Assembly (NCBI GenBank): GCA_964059195.1
Contig: CAXKWD010000006.1
Coordinates: forward strand, 5,138,530 to 5,202,529
DNA from: Ectobius pallidus
Taxonomy: Eukaryota; Arthropoda; Insecta; Blattodea; Ectobiidae
Direction: 5' to 3'
Length of the DNA stretch: 64,000 nt
The notes under the pieces: model-generated
Seen by the model: only the letters and a program-made list of their open reading frames with translations
What the model was told of the DNA's origin: nothing
Databases searched by the model: none
In this document: piece by piece, positions 23,521 through 35,000 of the stretch
How the letters are laid out: every line of letters starts with the position of its first letter
How positions within the stretch are numbered: the stretch's first letter is position 1
Position numbers and translations under genes: made by a program

Positions 23521-24212
23521 TTTCAAATTTAGAATAGGGGAGACCAAGGATACTTAAAAACCTTTTCCTTTGATTTTTTAAATTTTTCAACAAATATTTT
23601 TACTTTTTGGAGTTATGAAGACAAAGTTCATATATTATTCTATTATTTAAAATAGTTAATATCTTGGTCAAAGTATGTTAAGGGCACCCGGAAGGTCCTA
23701 TATCTGCAATGTTATATGAAAGCAACATTTTCTCTTACACTGTTTGCACTAGGGAGCATATTGAGTGGAATCTTGAACATTTTTCCTAAACTATTAGAAC
23801 TAGAACAATAATTTTTTTCCTGTATGATGCTTTTGCATGTTTTTCTTTTTACCATTGGGATTTTTAGTGTACCGGTACTTATGTTTTCCTAAAGTTATTA
23901 TTCTTTTAAATGAAGGATTTTTATTTTTAATTTTTTTTTTCAGTTTGGTACCGGTAGGCCATATTTTTCTATGATTGCACTTTTAATAAAATGACTACAT
24001 GTTACAAAATGTAAAGTGGCATTTATTACAAGTTCTGAAAGTTATAAATCTCTGGTTCTTATAGTTTAGAAAAAATGCCCCCCAGTACAAGGAAAAAATT
24101 AACTTACTGAAATTGAGACTCAAACCAGTGCTTTAAAATATTTATAAGCAAGCTAAAGATGAGATAATTATGTCATTTTAAAGAGGAAAGTCCATATTTT
24201 TATAATACATAA
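23521..24212. other. no gene seen; T-rich spacer
   Basis: Long T runs and GGTACCGGTA patches at about 23875 and 23945 are the only notable points. Confidence 0.4.
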
Positions 24213-24829
24213 AATAACTTAATGATTCATTTAGAGCATATAGCTTTTTTCACTGACACTCACTACTGTGGTATGGCAATGTTATTTAACTTACCTACAG
24301 ACAAACAACACAGAAATAAATACAGTAATCCAGGAGTCTACAAACTAAAATGCAACGACTGTCCAAAGTTCTACATAGGACATACAGGCCGAAGTTTCAA
24401 AACACGATACACAGAACACATACGAGCTCTCAAAGACTCTGACTATGCAAACCATATAATAAGCACAGGCCACAAATACGCAGACATCAATACAGACATG
24501 GATATCCTACACATTAACCACAAAGGTCATATGCTCAACACACTCGAACAATATGAAATGTACAAACACACCACACAAGACAACACCAACATCTTAAACG
24601 AACAATAATTGTAATTATTACAGTTCAAATCACATGCACTCTACGACACAGTAATTCAAAAATGTCTTCTTAGCCACAACAGTGGCATCATGGGAGTCAG
24701 TTGCTGAAGATGGCCGCTCCACACGGTTGAAAGTGCTCCAACAAGGTAATTAACATTGCCATACCACAGTAGTGAGTGTCAGTGAAAAAAACCTATAGGC
24801 CTATGCTCTAAACGAATCATTAAGTTATT
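24213..24829 (+). mobile_element. short Penelope-like element with inverted ends
   Basis: A GIY-YIG segment (24298-24608) is followed by the element's 3' UTR. The end of that UTR (about 24742-24829) reappears inverted at the left end (24213-24297): AATAACTTAATGATTC and CACTGACACTCACTACTGTG occur in both. Reverse transcriptase is absent. The same family, intact, lies at 25272-28918. Confidence 0.8.
24298..24608 (+). pseudogene. GIY-YIG endonuclease domain of a Penelope-like element, truncated
   Basis: The frame encodes PGVYKLKCNDCPKFYIG and the RYTEHIRAL helix, almost identical to the copy at 28435-28790. A short insertion at about 24606-24618 introduces a TAA, after which the C-terminal LQFKSHALYDTVIQKCL homology resumes. 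The RT is missing, so this fragment cannot transpose by itself. Confidence 0.8.
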
Positions 24830-25271
24830 ACATCACTACAAAATGGACGAAACACAAGAATATAAAATAAAGTAAAAATTAATGTTTTTGCCATTTTCAC
24901 CCTTAATAAGGGCAGAATATTTATTTTAAGTGTCCCATAACATATTATTTTTCATATTAATGTATTGAAATTTGTAGTGTGTGTTTTTCTGTATAACTGT
25001 GTTGTCTTTGGACTATGTAATATTTTTAAATCTATGTATTACTTGAATGATCTTAATAAGTTCCGCCTAGTATACCACTAATTTGATTAGGCACATGTGA
25101 AAGCTGAAGAAGAGAAAAAATAATCAGGAATGCCAGTTCACTTCTATTGAGAAATTGTTTGTATGTTTATTAGTCAGTATTTTAGCAAGGATTAAGTTAT
25201 ATGATGATTTTGATTTGATATAAAAACTATTATCCAATCCGGGTTAGTATCAATACTTTAATTATATTTTC
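24830..25271. other. no gene seen between two Penelope-like elements
   Basis: AT-rich sequence without recognisable features. Confidence 0.4.
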
Positions 25272-25373
25272 ATGATTTATATATAGCGTAGAGCTTTATC
25301 ACTGGTACTCACTACTAAATTGCGGTATTTTGTTACCTGTTGGAGCGCTTTCAACCGCATGGAGCGGCCATCT

Positions 25374-26465
25374 TCAGCAACTGACTTCCGTGGTGTTGTT
25401 GTTGTTGTTGTTGGGAAGACATTTCTGGATAACTGTATCGTACAGCGCGTGCGATTTGAATTGTAACTGTTCGTTTAGGATGTTGGTGTTGTCTTGTGTG
25501 GTGTGTCTGTATATTTCATATTGTTCGAGTGTGTTGAGTGTGTGACCTTTGTGGTTAATGTGTAGGATTTCCATGTCTGTATTGATGTCTGCGTATTCGT
25601 GTCCTGTGGTTATTATATGGTTTGCATAGGCAGAGTCTGTGTTTTGTTTGAGAGCTCGTATGTGTTCTGTGTATCGTGTTTTGAAACTTCGGCCTGTTTG
25701 TCCTATGTAGAATTTTGGGCAGTCGTTGCATTTTAGTTTGTAGACTCCTGGGTTGTTGTATTTGTTTGTGTGTTGTTTGTTGTCTGTGGGTTGTATTTTG
25801 TTGATTGTTTTGTTCTTTGTTCTGAATGCTATTTTGTATCCTTGTTTTCTGAACTGTTGGGCGATTTTCTGTGTATGTGTGTTGAAGTATGTGAGTGTGA
25901 TGTATTTGTCTTTTTTCTTTTCTGTGTTTTGGTCATTTTTCTTCGTTCTGATTTTGTGTAGTAGGTTGTCAATGACTGTGTGGTTGTAGCCATTGGTAAT
26001 GGCTAAGTGTTTTATGGTGTTAAGTTCTTCTTTGTGGTCTTCAGCGGATAGTGGTGTGTTTTCAAGTCTGTGGAGCATGGATCGGAATGCAGCATGTTTG
26101 TGTTGTGTTGGGTGGTTGGAGCTGTTGTGTATCAGTGTGTCTGTCATTGTGGGTTTTCTGTATATTTTGAATTTATGTTTCTGTGTGCTGTCTTTTGTGA
26201 TAGTGAAATCTAGGAAATTGAGGGTTTTGTTTATTTCAAATTCTGCTGTGTATTGTATGTTTTTGTGGATTTTGTTGATGTGGTGTAGTAGTTGTGTGCA
26301 TTGTCTGGTGTTGCCTCTGTATAGTACAATGATATCATCTACGTATCTGTGCCAGTAGATTATTTTGTGTGCGTGTTTGTTGTCGTGGAGGATTTTGTTG
26401 TGTTCTATGTGTTGGAGAAATATCTCTGCTAGTATGCTGGATATGGGGGAGCCCATGGGAAGGCC
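25374..26465 (-). pseudogene. inverted C-terminal copy of the Penelope-like protein
   Basis: This is the minus-strand duplicate of 27725-28816. It encodes RT motif B, YVDD and the whole GIY-YIG domain in an intact frame but lacks motif A and the N-terminal half. It is part of the left inverted arm rather than a separate insertion, because both arms end at the same element coordinates. Confidence 0.85.
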
Positions 26466-28816
26466 TACACGAACACCTCACACCAAAATACGCCAAGATC
26501 AACATAAAAAGTAAATCCGTTGCAGCACAAAAAACTCTAACGAAAACCAGAACACTCTACATAAAAGAAAACATAAAACAGCTATACAAGAAAAAAGACG
26601 AACTGAACAACCAACTTTTACACACGCACATCAAAATCGCCACAACATATGGCCATGAATACGTCGAGGAATTACGACGTCACACAAACACATGGATATA
26701 CAACAAAATTAAGAAAATTGAGATAACTCACTCAAAAAAGTTAAACTCGCTCAGAACAGCACAAACAAAGCAGAGAACACACATCCCCACCACACACAAC
26801 TTCCACCCAAGAACAGTAAACCTTACGAATGTCACATTCACAGACAATGAAACAAAACTACTTGAGAAAGGACTAAAACACAACTTACAATACAAAGAAA
26901 ACTCCACGAATCTAAGGAAAATGATAATCGACACAGAAACAGGAGTACAACAAACCAACACAATAGAGCAAAACAAACTCCGATATGAACTCAGTAAAAC
27001 CGTCACACAAATCTCAAACAACAATCCACATCACAACAAAAACAACAAGCCCAACGAACTCTACACAGCAAAACAAATACAACACAAAGCAGAAGAACAT
27101 AACCTCACTTTTGCAAAAGCAGACAAAGGTAACACAACAGTCATCATACACACAGAAGATCTAACTAATAAAGTACATGATTACATAACAAAAAACAACA
27201 TCACAGAAATGAAATCAGACCCCACAGAGGCATACCACAACACCATAAAACAGGTTATAAACAGGTCAAAACACATAATCCCCGAAAACAGAAAACGATA
27301 CCTAAAACAAATTAAACCTTCAGCACCAACATTAAATGCCCTGCCAAAAGTACACAAACAAGACATGCCAATACGACCAATCGTCAACTACACCCAAGCC
27401 CCTGCATACAAACTAGCCAAATACATGGACAATATAATCAGACAGAACATAGAACTGAACACACAAACACAACTAAAGAACAGCAATGATCTAGTACAGA
27501 AAATCAAAGACATTGAAATCCCACACAACTCAACTCTAGCATCCTTCGACATCACCAATCTATACACAAACATACCAATCACAGAAACCTTGAACATCCT
27601 AAAGACCACACTACAAGAAAACAACACACCGGAACAACACATAACAGAAATCATAAACATCCTAGAAACCATCACAAAACAGAACTACTTCACCTTCGAG
27701 AACAAACACTACACTCAACCTGATGGCCTTCCCATGGGCTCCCCCATATCCAGCATACTAGCAGAGATATTTCTCCAACACATAGAACACAACAAAATCC
27801 TCCACGACAACAAACACGCACACAAAATAATCTACTGGCACAGATACGTAGATGATATCATTGTACTATACAGAGGCAACACCAGACAATGCACACAACT
27901 ACTACACCACATCAACAAAATCCACAAAAACATACAATACACAGCAGAATTTGAAATAAACAAAACCCTCAATTTCCTAGATTTCACTATCACAAAAGAC
28001 AGCACACAGAAACATAAATTCAAAATATACAGAAAACCCACAATGACAGACACACTGATACACAACAGCTCCAACCACCCAACACAACACAAACATGCTG
28101 CATTCCGATCCATGCTCCACAGACTTGAAAACACACCACTATCCGCTGAAGACCACAAAGAAGAACTTAACACCATAAAACACTTAGCCATTACCAATGG
28201 CTACAACCACACAGTCATTGACAACCTACTACACAAAATCAGAACGAAGAAAAATGACCAAAACACAGAAAAGAAAAAAGACAAATACATCACACTCACA
28301 TACTTCAACACACATACACAGAAAATCGCCCAACAGTTCAGAAAACAAGGATACAAAATAGCATTCAGAACAAAGAACAAAACAATCAACAAAATACAAC
28401 CCACAGACAACAAACAACACACAAACAAATACAACAACCCAGGAGTCTACAAACTAAAATGCAACGACTGCCCAAAATTCTACATAGGACAAACAGGCCG
28501 AAGTTTCAAAACACGATACACAGAACACATACGAGCTCTCAAACAAAACACAGACTCTGCCTATGCAAACCATATAATAACCACAGGACACGAATACGCA
28601 GACATCAATACAGACATGGAAATCCTACACATTAACCACAAAGGTCACACACTCAACACACTCGAACAATATGAAATATACAGACACACCACACAAGACA
28701 ACACCAACATCCTAAACGAACAGTTACAATTCAAATCGCACGCGCTGTACGATACAGTTATCCAGAAATGTCTTCCCAACAACAACAACAACAACACCAC
28801 GGAAGTCAGTTGCTGA
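26466..28816 (+). CDS. Penelope-like reverse transcriptase with GIY-YIG endonuclease
   Basis: The frame is open for 783 codons after the arm junction. It begins LHEHLTPKYAKINIK, has RT motif A in LASFDITNLYTNIP (about 27535-27575), motif B in QPDGLPMGSPISS (27715-27755), the catalytic YVDD at 27845-27856, LNFLDFTI after it, and a C-terminal GIY-YIG nuclease (PGVYKLKCNDCPKFYIG, then RYTEHIRAL and LEQYEIY) that carries the C-x2-C of Penelope-type enzymes. The protein would nick target DNA and prime reverse transcription there. No natural ATG precedes the conserved part. The open frame runs back into the inverted arm, which is antisense sequence, so the 5' end is probably truncated. The coding strand is extremely rich in A and C and poor in G. 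Confidence 0.88.
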
Positions 28817-29132
28817 AGATGGCCGCTCCATGCGGTTGAAAGCGCTCCAACAGGTAACAAAATACCGCAATTTAGTAGTGAGTACCAGTGATAAAGCTCT
28901 ACGCTATATATAAATCATTAAGATTATCGCTACAGAATGGACAAAACTCAAGAATATATTTTCATGTTTGAACAAAGAGCTCAAGTTAACAAAAGTTACA
29001 TATATTCAAATCAGTAAAACTGTGTGTTGTCAATATTTAAAAATTTGATTTAACTAAAATGACTAATTAATTATTAAAATATCACTACCTTGCTATATTG
29101 TGACATAGGATATGTAGTAGATAGTTCATGTA

Positions 29133-30329
29133 TGGGTGATTCTTCAAATACGGGAAAATGTGCGTTCCGGAGTGATATTTCCCTTCAAATTCAACTTTAT
29201 AAAAAATTGAAATAAAAGTTTTTTCTACTACTTCCATACCACAACTACCACTTTGAAATGTCACTAACTTTAAATTATGATACTCCAAAACCAAATTTAA
29301 TTCAATTAAATGTTATCCACATGCCCTGTCCCATACCCCGGTTTTGTATATTCTACTGCATTTTTCCACAAAACAAAATGTTACTTCCTTTTCGACTTTT
29401 TTCCTGCCAATGAGTATGATTGTGTGAAAATAAAATTGTCATTTCACCTAATGAACATAAAGAATGTCCCAAGGGTTTTTGGTCATCCACATGGCTGAAA
29501 AGAATAGAAAAATTTTCTGCAGGAATGAGAAATTTGTATAACTGGCAACAGTGTTAGGAAGCTAACAGAGCAGCTTGTGGTTGAATTTTGCTTGCTTACA
29601 AACAGTTTGGGATTAGCAAAGGAAAGCGTTTTTATTCTCCGTCATTAACATGACTTCTAGAAAATAGGCAAAAAGTGAATATTAATTAATTTTGATTATG
29701 CACTATGATAAACCTACCAATTCAAAGTACCTGACTGAAGTTAAGCCTACAGAGGTTTAGGAATGGCTTGCTGAGACCACTTAAACTCCTTTTTTTTTGT
29801 CATCCACATGCCTAATTTTTGTTTCATCCACATTCCTCATAAAGGGGTACGTGGATGACTCTCAAGTCATGTAGATGATAAATGTAGGATACTATTGTGT
29901 TTGTGGTGTCTGTGACCTGTACTTAAAATCTTAAAACTGATTAAATGAATTTCTGCTTGATTCCCCCCCCCCCCCAACCGTAAAAACACAGTCTAGTTGA
30001 AATTGCATTGATTCCGGAGTATGCACACAAAATTGCAAATTTGGTGCAAAATAAACTGAAGTAAACTGAGAAAAATATGAAACCACATAAAAAAAGCATA
30101 TTGTTGCCAAAGTTAGTCATTAATGTGGCCTTCTGCCATCCACATGTACACGGATGTCATTCACATGGCTTTAAAAAAATATATATATAAACATTTAAGC
30201 TCTGCTGGTGTCTTATTATTATCAAGAAACCCCTGAAGTATTTTAGCAATTTTTTTGAGATTTTAAATATAAACTAAAAAATTTTGATTTTAGACACTCC
30301 AAATTTTCCCGTATTTGAAAAATGACCCA
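29133..30329. mobile_element. nonautonomous TIR element with TA flanks
   Basis: The left end is TGGGTGATTCTTCAAATACG followed by GGAAAAT. The right end in reverse complement is TGGGTCATTTTTCAAATACG followed by GGAAAAT. Both ends abut TA (29131-29132 and 30330-30331). The 1197 bp interior has no transposase but repeats the motif CATCCACATG and close variants at about 29317, 29483, 29801, 29823 and 30135. TA flanks suggest the Tc1/mariner group, without proof. Confidence 0.7.
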
Positions 30330-30775
30330 TATACTGATTCTTTTGATCAATGGAATGGAAGTTATCTAAAATATAGTCTTAATAAAATAATGTCCTTATT
30401 TCATTTATGCCTGTCATTTCACTGTGCGTGTTGTAATTGAGCAATACTGTAGTTTATTAATAGTATTGATGTTTTTCTCTTGATTTTAAATTTGGAATGT
30501 TTTAAATTTTGGTTTTTTTTATTTTTTTGGATTTTAACATTTTTTTTAATTTTGGATATTTGGATTTTTTTACTTTGGATTATTTTTTAAAATTTGGATC
30601 TTTGAAGTTTTTATATTTTTAATTTATTTTTATTTTTAAATTTCGGATTTTTAGACTTAAAATTTTGGATTTTCGATTTTTTAATTTGAATTTTTTAAAT
30701 TTTTATTTTTTTTGAATTTTGGATAAGCCTAATTATTGAGTTGCTTGTTTTCTGTGCAGTCCGTTCCGTCACACC
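30330..30775. repeat. T-rich simple sequence
   Basis: From about 30480 to 30725 the plus strand is a degenerate run of TTTTGGATTTTT-like words. No gene is present. Confidence 0.6.
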
Positions 30776-30890
30776 AAACTAATTTCGCGACGATTTTGAG
30801 CATAACACTAATTTCGTGACAATTTTGTCCGTAACGCAAGCTCTCGATTTAATCCTACCGCGACTAAAGAAGTTTCACATCTAAAACCTA
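30776..30890 (+). repeat. dispersed repeat fragment, partner of 6305-6400
   Basis: Shares CTAATTTCG(C/T)GACGATTTTG, GCAAGCTCTCGATTTA and CCTACCGCGACTAAAGAAG with 6305-6400. The phrase CTAATTTCGYGACRATTTTG is duplicated inside this copy. Confidence 0.55.
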
Positions 30891-31221
30891 ATTTTTAGCA
30901 AGTAATAGGAACCAATACTTGAGAAAAATAGCAAGAGGACGTGCTTTTTCAATGTGGTTTCAGTGTGTTCACTAGTGGATACAAAATTTCCAATAGAAAA
31001 TTGTGAAAATAGACTTTATTCTAAGTTCTCGTGATAGTTTCCCATTGAATTGCGTGTAGTTCAGTGGGTGTCTTCAGGTGAGACAAGATGGCGGCATAGC
31101 GCAAGGCTTGGCTTCACCGCCGGGACCCAGATTGCCGGGCTGTGGCTTGGACCTCTTTTGACCCTGCTGCCACCTATCGGGAGTCGCTGACAGAAAGGTT
31201 CCCATTGAATCCATAGAACAT

Positions 31222-31330
31222 GTTGTTGTTGTTGTTGTTGTTCGTAGGTTTTTATAGACGCTACTGCTGTCTCCAAGAGTTTGGAGATGTGCCACTGCGT
31301 CTCGCCCGTGTTGATGTACCATCACCAGGG
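31222..31330 (-). mobile_element. short retroposon with (AAC)n tail and 13 bp target duplication
   Basis: ATCCATAGAACAT occurs exactly at 31209-31221 and 31331-31343. The 109 bp between them begins on the plus strand with (GTT)7, that is, an (AAC)n 3' tail on the minus strand. This is a target-primed insertion of a 5'-truncated LINE or SINE whose parent is not identified. Confidence 0.75.
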
Positions 31331-31493
31331 ATCCATAGAACATAATATATGTATGTGTGTTCATCACGCTCAAACGGCAGCGATTTTGATGAAATTTGAT
31401 GTGCATGTTTCTTATTGGTCGAGTAAAAACATGTAGTGTTAAATTAACCCTTACCCGCCCCCTTCTGGGTGCGGTTGCAGGTGGATCATTGAT

Positions 31494-31618
31494 GATGATG
31501 AGTGTTCTGCCCGAATGCAGGTCCAGACCCGGGACGAAGCCGTGGGGTGATGACCATGACTCGTCCGAGGTGATTCAGGCAAGGGTGATACCGCGGAGAT
31601 TTGCCATTGCCTCTCGCG
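31494..31618 (-). mobile_element. short retroposon with (CAT)n-like tail and 14 bp target duplication
   Basis: GGTGGATCATTGAT occurs at 31480-31493 and 31619-31632. The 125 bp insert begins GATGATGAGTG on the plus strand, consistent with a minus-strand 3' tail, and contains a GC-rich body. Confidence 0.65.
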
Positions 31619-31654
31619 GGTGGATCATTGATCGACTAAAAATACTGTAGTATT

Positions 31655-32030
31655 AAATCAATCCTAACACACCCTCAATCCATCCCTTCTGGGTCGTTTC
31701 AACCCCATAATATTATTTTTTTACAAATCTGTCTGTATATTCTTTTACCAATGTTTACAAAATTTTACACATGTGTCCTGTAGAATCGGACGAAAATTTA
31801 ACAAAACTATATATTTGCAAAACCACCCCTTATTAAATTTTCAACCGCCCCTATTATGTGGTCTCTATACAAATCAAATTTATTTGACCAAATTCTACCA
31901 GATTTTACACACCTGCCCTATAGAACTAGGAGAAATTTTGAGATGAAATTAATTTTGTAAAAACCACCCCCATTATATGACTTTTATTTATATCACACAG
32001 AGTCAAAAGCACCAGCAGAAATTTTAAACA
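31655..32030. repeat. degenerate tandem repeat family, also at 39640-40180
   Basis: Phrases such as CCTGTAGAATCGGACGAAAA, CCTATAGAACTAGGAGAAAT and AAAACCACCCC recur with a period of about 130 bp. Related phrases occur at 39640-40180. No coding potential. Confidence 0.5.
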
Positions 32031-32089
32031 TTACTATTACTCACTTACTCATTATCAATAGACAATTCCTATGCAAGCTAAAGGAATAC

Positions 32090-32410
32090 TATTTATTTTA
32101 TGGAACCCAAAGGTTCATTGCCGTGCTTACATGAGCCCGCCATTCAACCCTATTCTGTGCTAACTCTATCCAATCATCCCTCGCAAATCCTACTCCTCTT
32201 AAATCTATTCTCCCATCTATGTCTAGGTCTTCCGGGTGGTATTTTCCCTTCGGGTCTCCCAGTCAATACTTTTGAGATATCTTTCCTCCCCATGTCCAGC
32301 CCATTTCATCCTCTGTGATTTAATTACCCTTACTATATCCGGTGATGAGTACAGGTCATGAAGCTTGTTGTTAAGCAGTTTTCTTCAGTCCCCATTTTCA
32401 TCTCTCTTAG
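32090..32410 (-). pseudogene. LINE C-terminal fragment
   Basis: The minus strand reads NKLHDLYSSPDIVRVIKSQR followed by MKWAGH, the RT C-terminal segment of a common insect LINE type, then loses frame. The 5' and RT core are missing. Confidence 0.7.
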
Positions 32411-32519
32411 GCTAAACCCTTTTTTTTTTAAACTCTCAGATTATTTTATTTATTTATCTATTTAATGTGGCAAAGTTAATGCCATAAGGCCTTCTCTACC
32501 ACTCAGCAAAAACATGATT

Positions 32520-33470
32520 ATTATATTATTTAGTATTCTGCCTAGTGGCAGGTCCATGTCTTTGTACGGAGAATTTCTGACGCCAGTGTTCCCTATCTCC
32601 AGCTTCGTCCTTCAATCTGCTGTATCTCCTCCCATCTTTCATGTCATCCAGATGTTGTATTCTTCTCCTTCCTCTTCCAGCAGTTCCTTTGATCTTCCCT
32701 TCGATGACATCATGTATGAGTCCCTCGTGTCTAAGTATGTGTCCGATCCAATTGGCTTTCCTCTGAATAATTGTATTCAGAATAATTTTCCTCTCTCCTA
32801 CCCTTCTCAGTACTTCGTCATTTGTCACCCGTTCTGTCCACTTGACCTTCTCTATTCTCCTCCAGCACCACATTTCGAAGCTTTCTAGGTATTTCTTCTC
32901 CCTCTTTCTAATGGTCCATGTCTCTGCTCCGTACAGTGCAATGCTCCAGATGTATCACTTCACCAGTTTCTTCTTTAGTTCCAAGCTCAACTTGCTGGTC
33001 AGTAGAGTCCTCTTTTTGTTGAATGCGGCTTTGGCCATGGCGATTCTTGTTCGAATTTCTTTCGTGCAGTGGGCATCCTTTGTCAGCAAGCTTCCCAAGT
33101 ACTTGAACTGCTTCACATTCTCCAGTTCTTGATTGTCGACAGTTATCCTCAAGGGTTTCTCTCGTTTTGATATTCTCATTACTTTTGATTTTTCAATGTT
33201 AATTTCCATGCCATATTTCCTTCCTGTTTCCACTAATCTGTTCATCATGTATTGCAGTTGTCTTTGATTCTTGGCGAACACTACCAAGTCATCTGCATAC
33301 TTGATGGTGTTGATGAGGCGTCCTCCTATCCTAAAGTTTCCGCATCCTTTCAAAGCTTCTCTTGCCAGCCAGTCTCCATACAGGTTGAAGAGACTCGGTG
33401 ATAGACAACAACCTTGTCTGACTCCTCTTCCTATTTCCACTCTGCTTGTTTCTCCGTGTTTTAGTCGTGA
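32520..33470 (-). pseudogene. RTE-like LINE reverse transcriptase, 5'-truncated
   Basis: Two frames cover the part from EIGRGVRQGCCLSPSLFN through KYADDLVVFA (intact catalytic Asp pair, about 33290) and FKYLGSLLTKD (32955-33440), then MWCWRRIEKVKWTERVTNDE and the C-terminus (32526-32873). They are separated by a frameshift or stop near 32900-32955. The endonuclease and first RT motifs are absent. The 3' end lies near 32500 in AT-rich sequence. Confidence 0.8.
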
Positions 33471-33689
33471 TATACATAATAATAATAAAAGTAAATGAAA
33501 AACAAGAAATGATATAGGCCTGAATACAAGAAACGTAGGCTATATTAAATACAAAGACAAAAATTCAAACATAAAGTACTTAAATTACAAATAATACAAA
33601 TGACTAAAATAAAGAAATTTAAAAAAGTTGAAAGATATACATTCTTAGTTATTACAAATAATGAAAATTTTCAAAAAAATATTTTACAA

Positions 33690-33990
33690 ATTAAGCATCA
33701 ATTCCTAAATGTTATTGTAGACTAAATATTTTAAGTGACGCTTGAACTGTGAAGTCATTTGGCAGCTCCTGAGATGGCTAGGCAGTGAATTCCAGTGACG
33801 AATAGCTGTTGTAAATGAATTTGAATAATGTGAAGTTCTGTAAAGAGGCATGGTTAGTAAGGGGTCAAGCTGAGAGCACGAGCCAAAGTTATGGTAGGAA
33901 GAAAAATAATGAAAGCGACTGGGAAAATAGCTAGGATTTGAGGTATGAAGGATTCTATAGAGCAGAATGAGACAGTGAAAATAACTTCGC
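33690..33990 (-). pseudogene. LINE C-terminal fragment
   Basis: The minus strand encodes NSFTTAIRHWNSLPSHLRSC followed by QFKRHLKYLVYNN, the conserved tail of Jockey/CR1-like RT proteins. It is fused on its 5' side to another LINE remnant. Confidence 0.65.
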
Positions 33991-33999
33991 TCATGCTCT

Positions 34000-34745
34000 T
34001 CCCGAAGAGTAAGAGGTCAAGTCTCACATCCATATAATACAACCGGCTTATTTTGAGATTTCTGGACTGAAGATGAGAAGATATAGTTTCTGAACTGCAT
34101 AAAAAGAAATGTTTCCTGATTTGAGTCTACACTTAACTTCTGCCTTAATATTATTTATGTCTGTAATTATTGCTCCCAGATATTTGAATTTCTCCACTTG
34201 TTCAAACGATTTATCGGCTATTCTAATATTTTGTAGCACATTTTGTTGCTTCATGACCATATACTTAGTTTGTTCTGTATGAATTTCCAATCCAACATAA
34301 TCAAATGTTCAAACTATTTATTCACAAAAATTGTCCTTATCATTGTGTTTATCCCCTGTTGGTGCATGGACATTCATAACTATGATGTCACACCACTGTC
34401 CTCTTAGAATAACATAAGAAAGCCTATCATCAATAAACTCTACTTTCTTAATGGCTGAATTAATTCTCCCATATATGAAGAACCCGGTCCCTAATTGATG
34501 GTTTTCATTCCTTTTCCCATAGGAAAAGGTATACGCGTCTGCCTGCATTGAACCTTCACCCTTCCATCTAACTTCCTATACTACTACTACATCTAACCTA
34601 TATTTCTCTAATTCTCTAGTTACCGATTTAAACGCCCCAGGCCTGTATAAGCTCAAAACGTTCCATGATCCCACTCTATAGTTCCTACGATTTTTCAACT
34701 CCCTCAGTGTAGTCCATACCCGGAGATCCGAACGAGGGACCATTT
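34000..34745 (-). pseudogene. LINE with endonuclease joined to RT tail (internal deletion)
   Basis: 34318-34745 encodes the N-terminal part of an AP-like endonuclease: YRVGSWNVLSLYRPGAFKSV, a TAG in place of the Gln of the catalytic VxQE region, and VMNVHAPTGDKH. From about 34290 the sequence jumps to the RT thumb and C-terminus (FKYLGAIITDINN), then KPVVLYGCETWPLTLREEH near 34020. The end of the endonuclease and most of the RT are deleted between 34290 and 34318. Confidence 0.75.
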
Positions 34746-35000
34746 TACCTGTGGAAAATTTTACATTGACAAGATCTCTAAATCAGGTAAGCATTTCTTA
34801 ACACTATTTTTTGCTGTGAGAAGTTGTTAACCTCACGCCAAACCTGCAAGCTGGATTACCACCTCATGTTGTCTGTCTGCGACTGCTTATTCGACATATT
34901 CGCAGCTACCCTCCATATCTGGAGGCCGCATCCTCTATCCGCAACCTGAGGATGCATCATGCTGTAATGACGGTGACCCACACTTTTATATATGTATATA
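34746..35000 (-). repeat. probable 5' region of a LINE; fragment shared with 63775-63815
   Basis: CCTCCAGATATGGAGGGTAG on the minus strand (about 34900-34925) recurs on the plus strand at about 63779. No separate gene is seen. Confidence 0.4.

Larger units (their letters stand above)
25272..28918 (+). mobile_element. Penelope-like element with 1194 bp inverted arms
   Basis: A plus-strand RT/GIY-YIG frame fills 26466-28816. The segment 27725-28918 (RT motif B to the end of the 3' UTR) is present again as its reverse complement at 25272-26465. The arms have equal length, 1194 bp, and every compared stretch, including the translated frames, is identical. The spacer between the arms is 1259 bp and holds the N-terminal half of the protein. 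The junction is at GGCC/TACACG (26465/26466). Confidence 0.9.

Noticed and set aside
25753..26358. Cysteine- and valine-rich frames on the plus strand over the inverted Penelope arm (and their twins at 27832-28437)
   Set aside because: They are antisense to the RT/GIY-YIG coding sequence and result from its G-poor coding strand.
26369..26465. Upstream extension of the Penelope-like frame with a possible start
   Set aside because: It is antisense sequence of the inverted left arm; homology starts only after 26465.
25272..26465. Twin-priming inversion as the explanation of the inverted Penelope arm
   Set aside because: Twin priming moves the 5' part into inverted orientation without duplicating it; here the sequence exists in both orientations.
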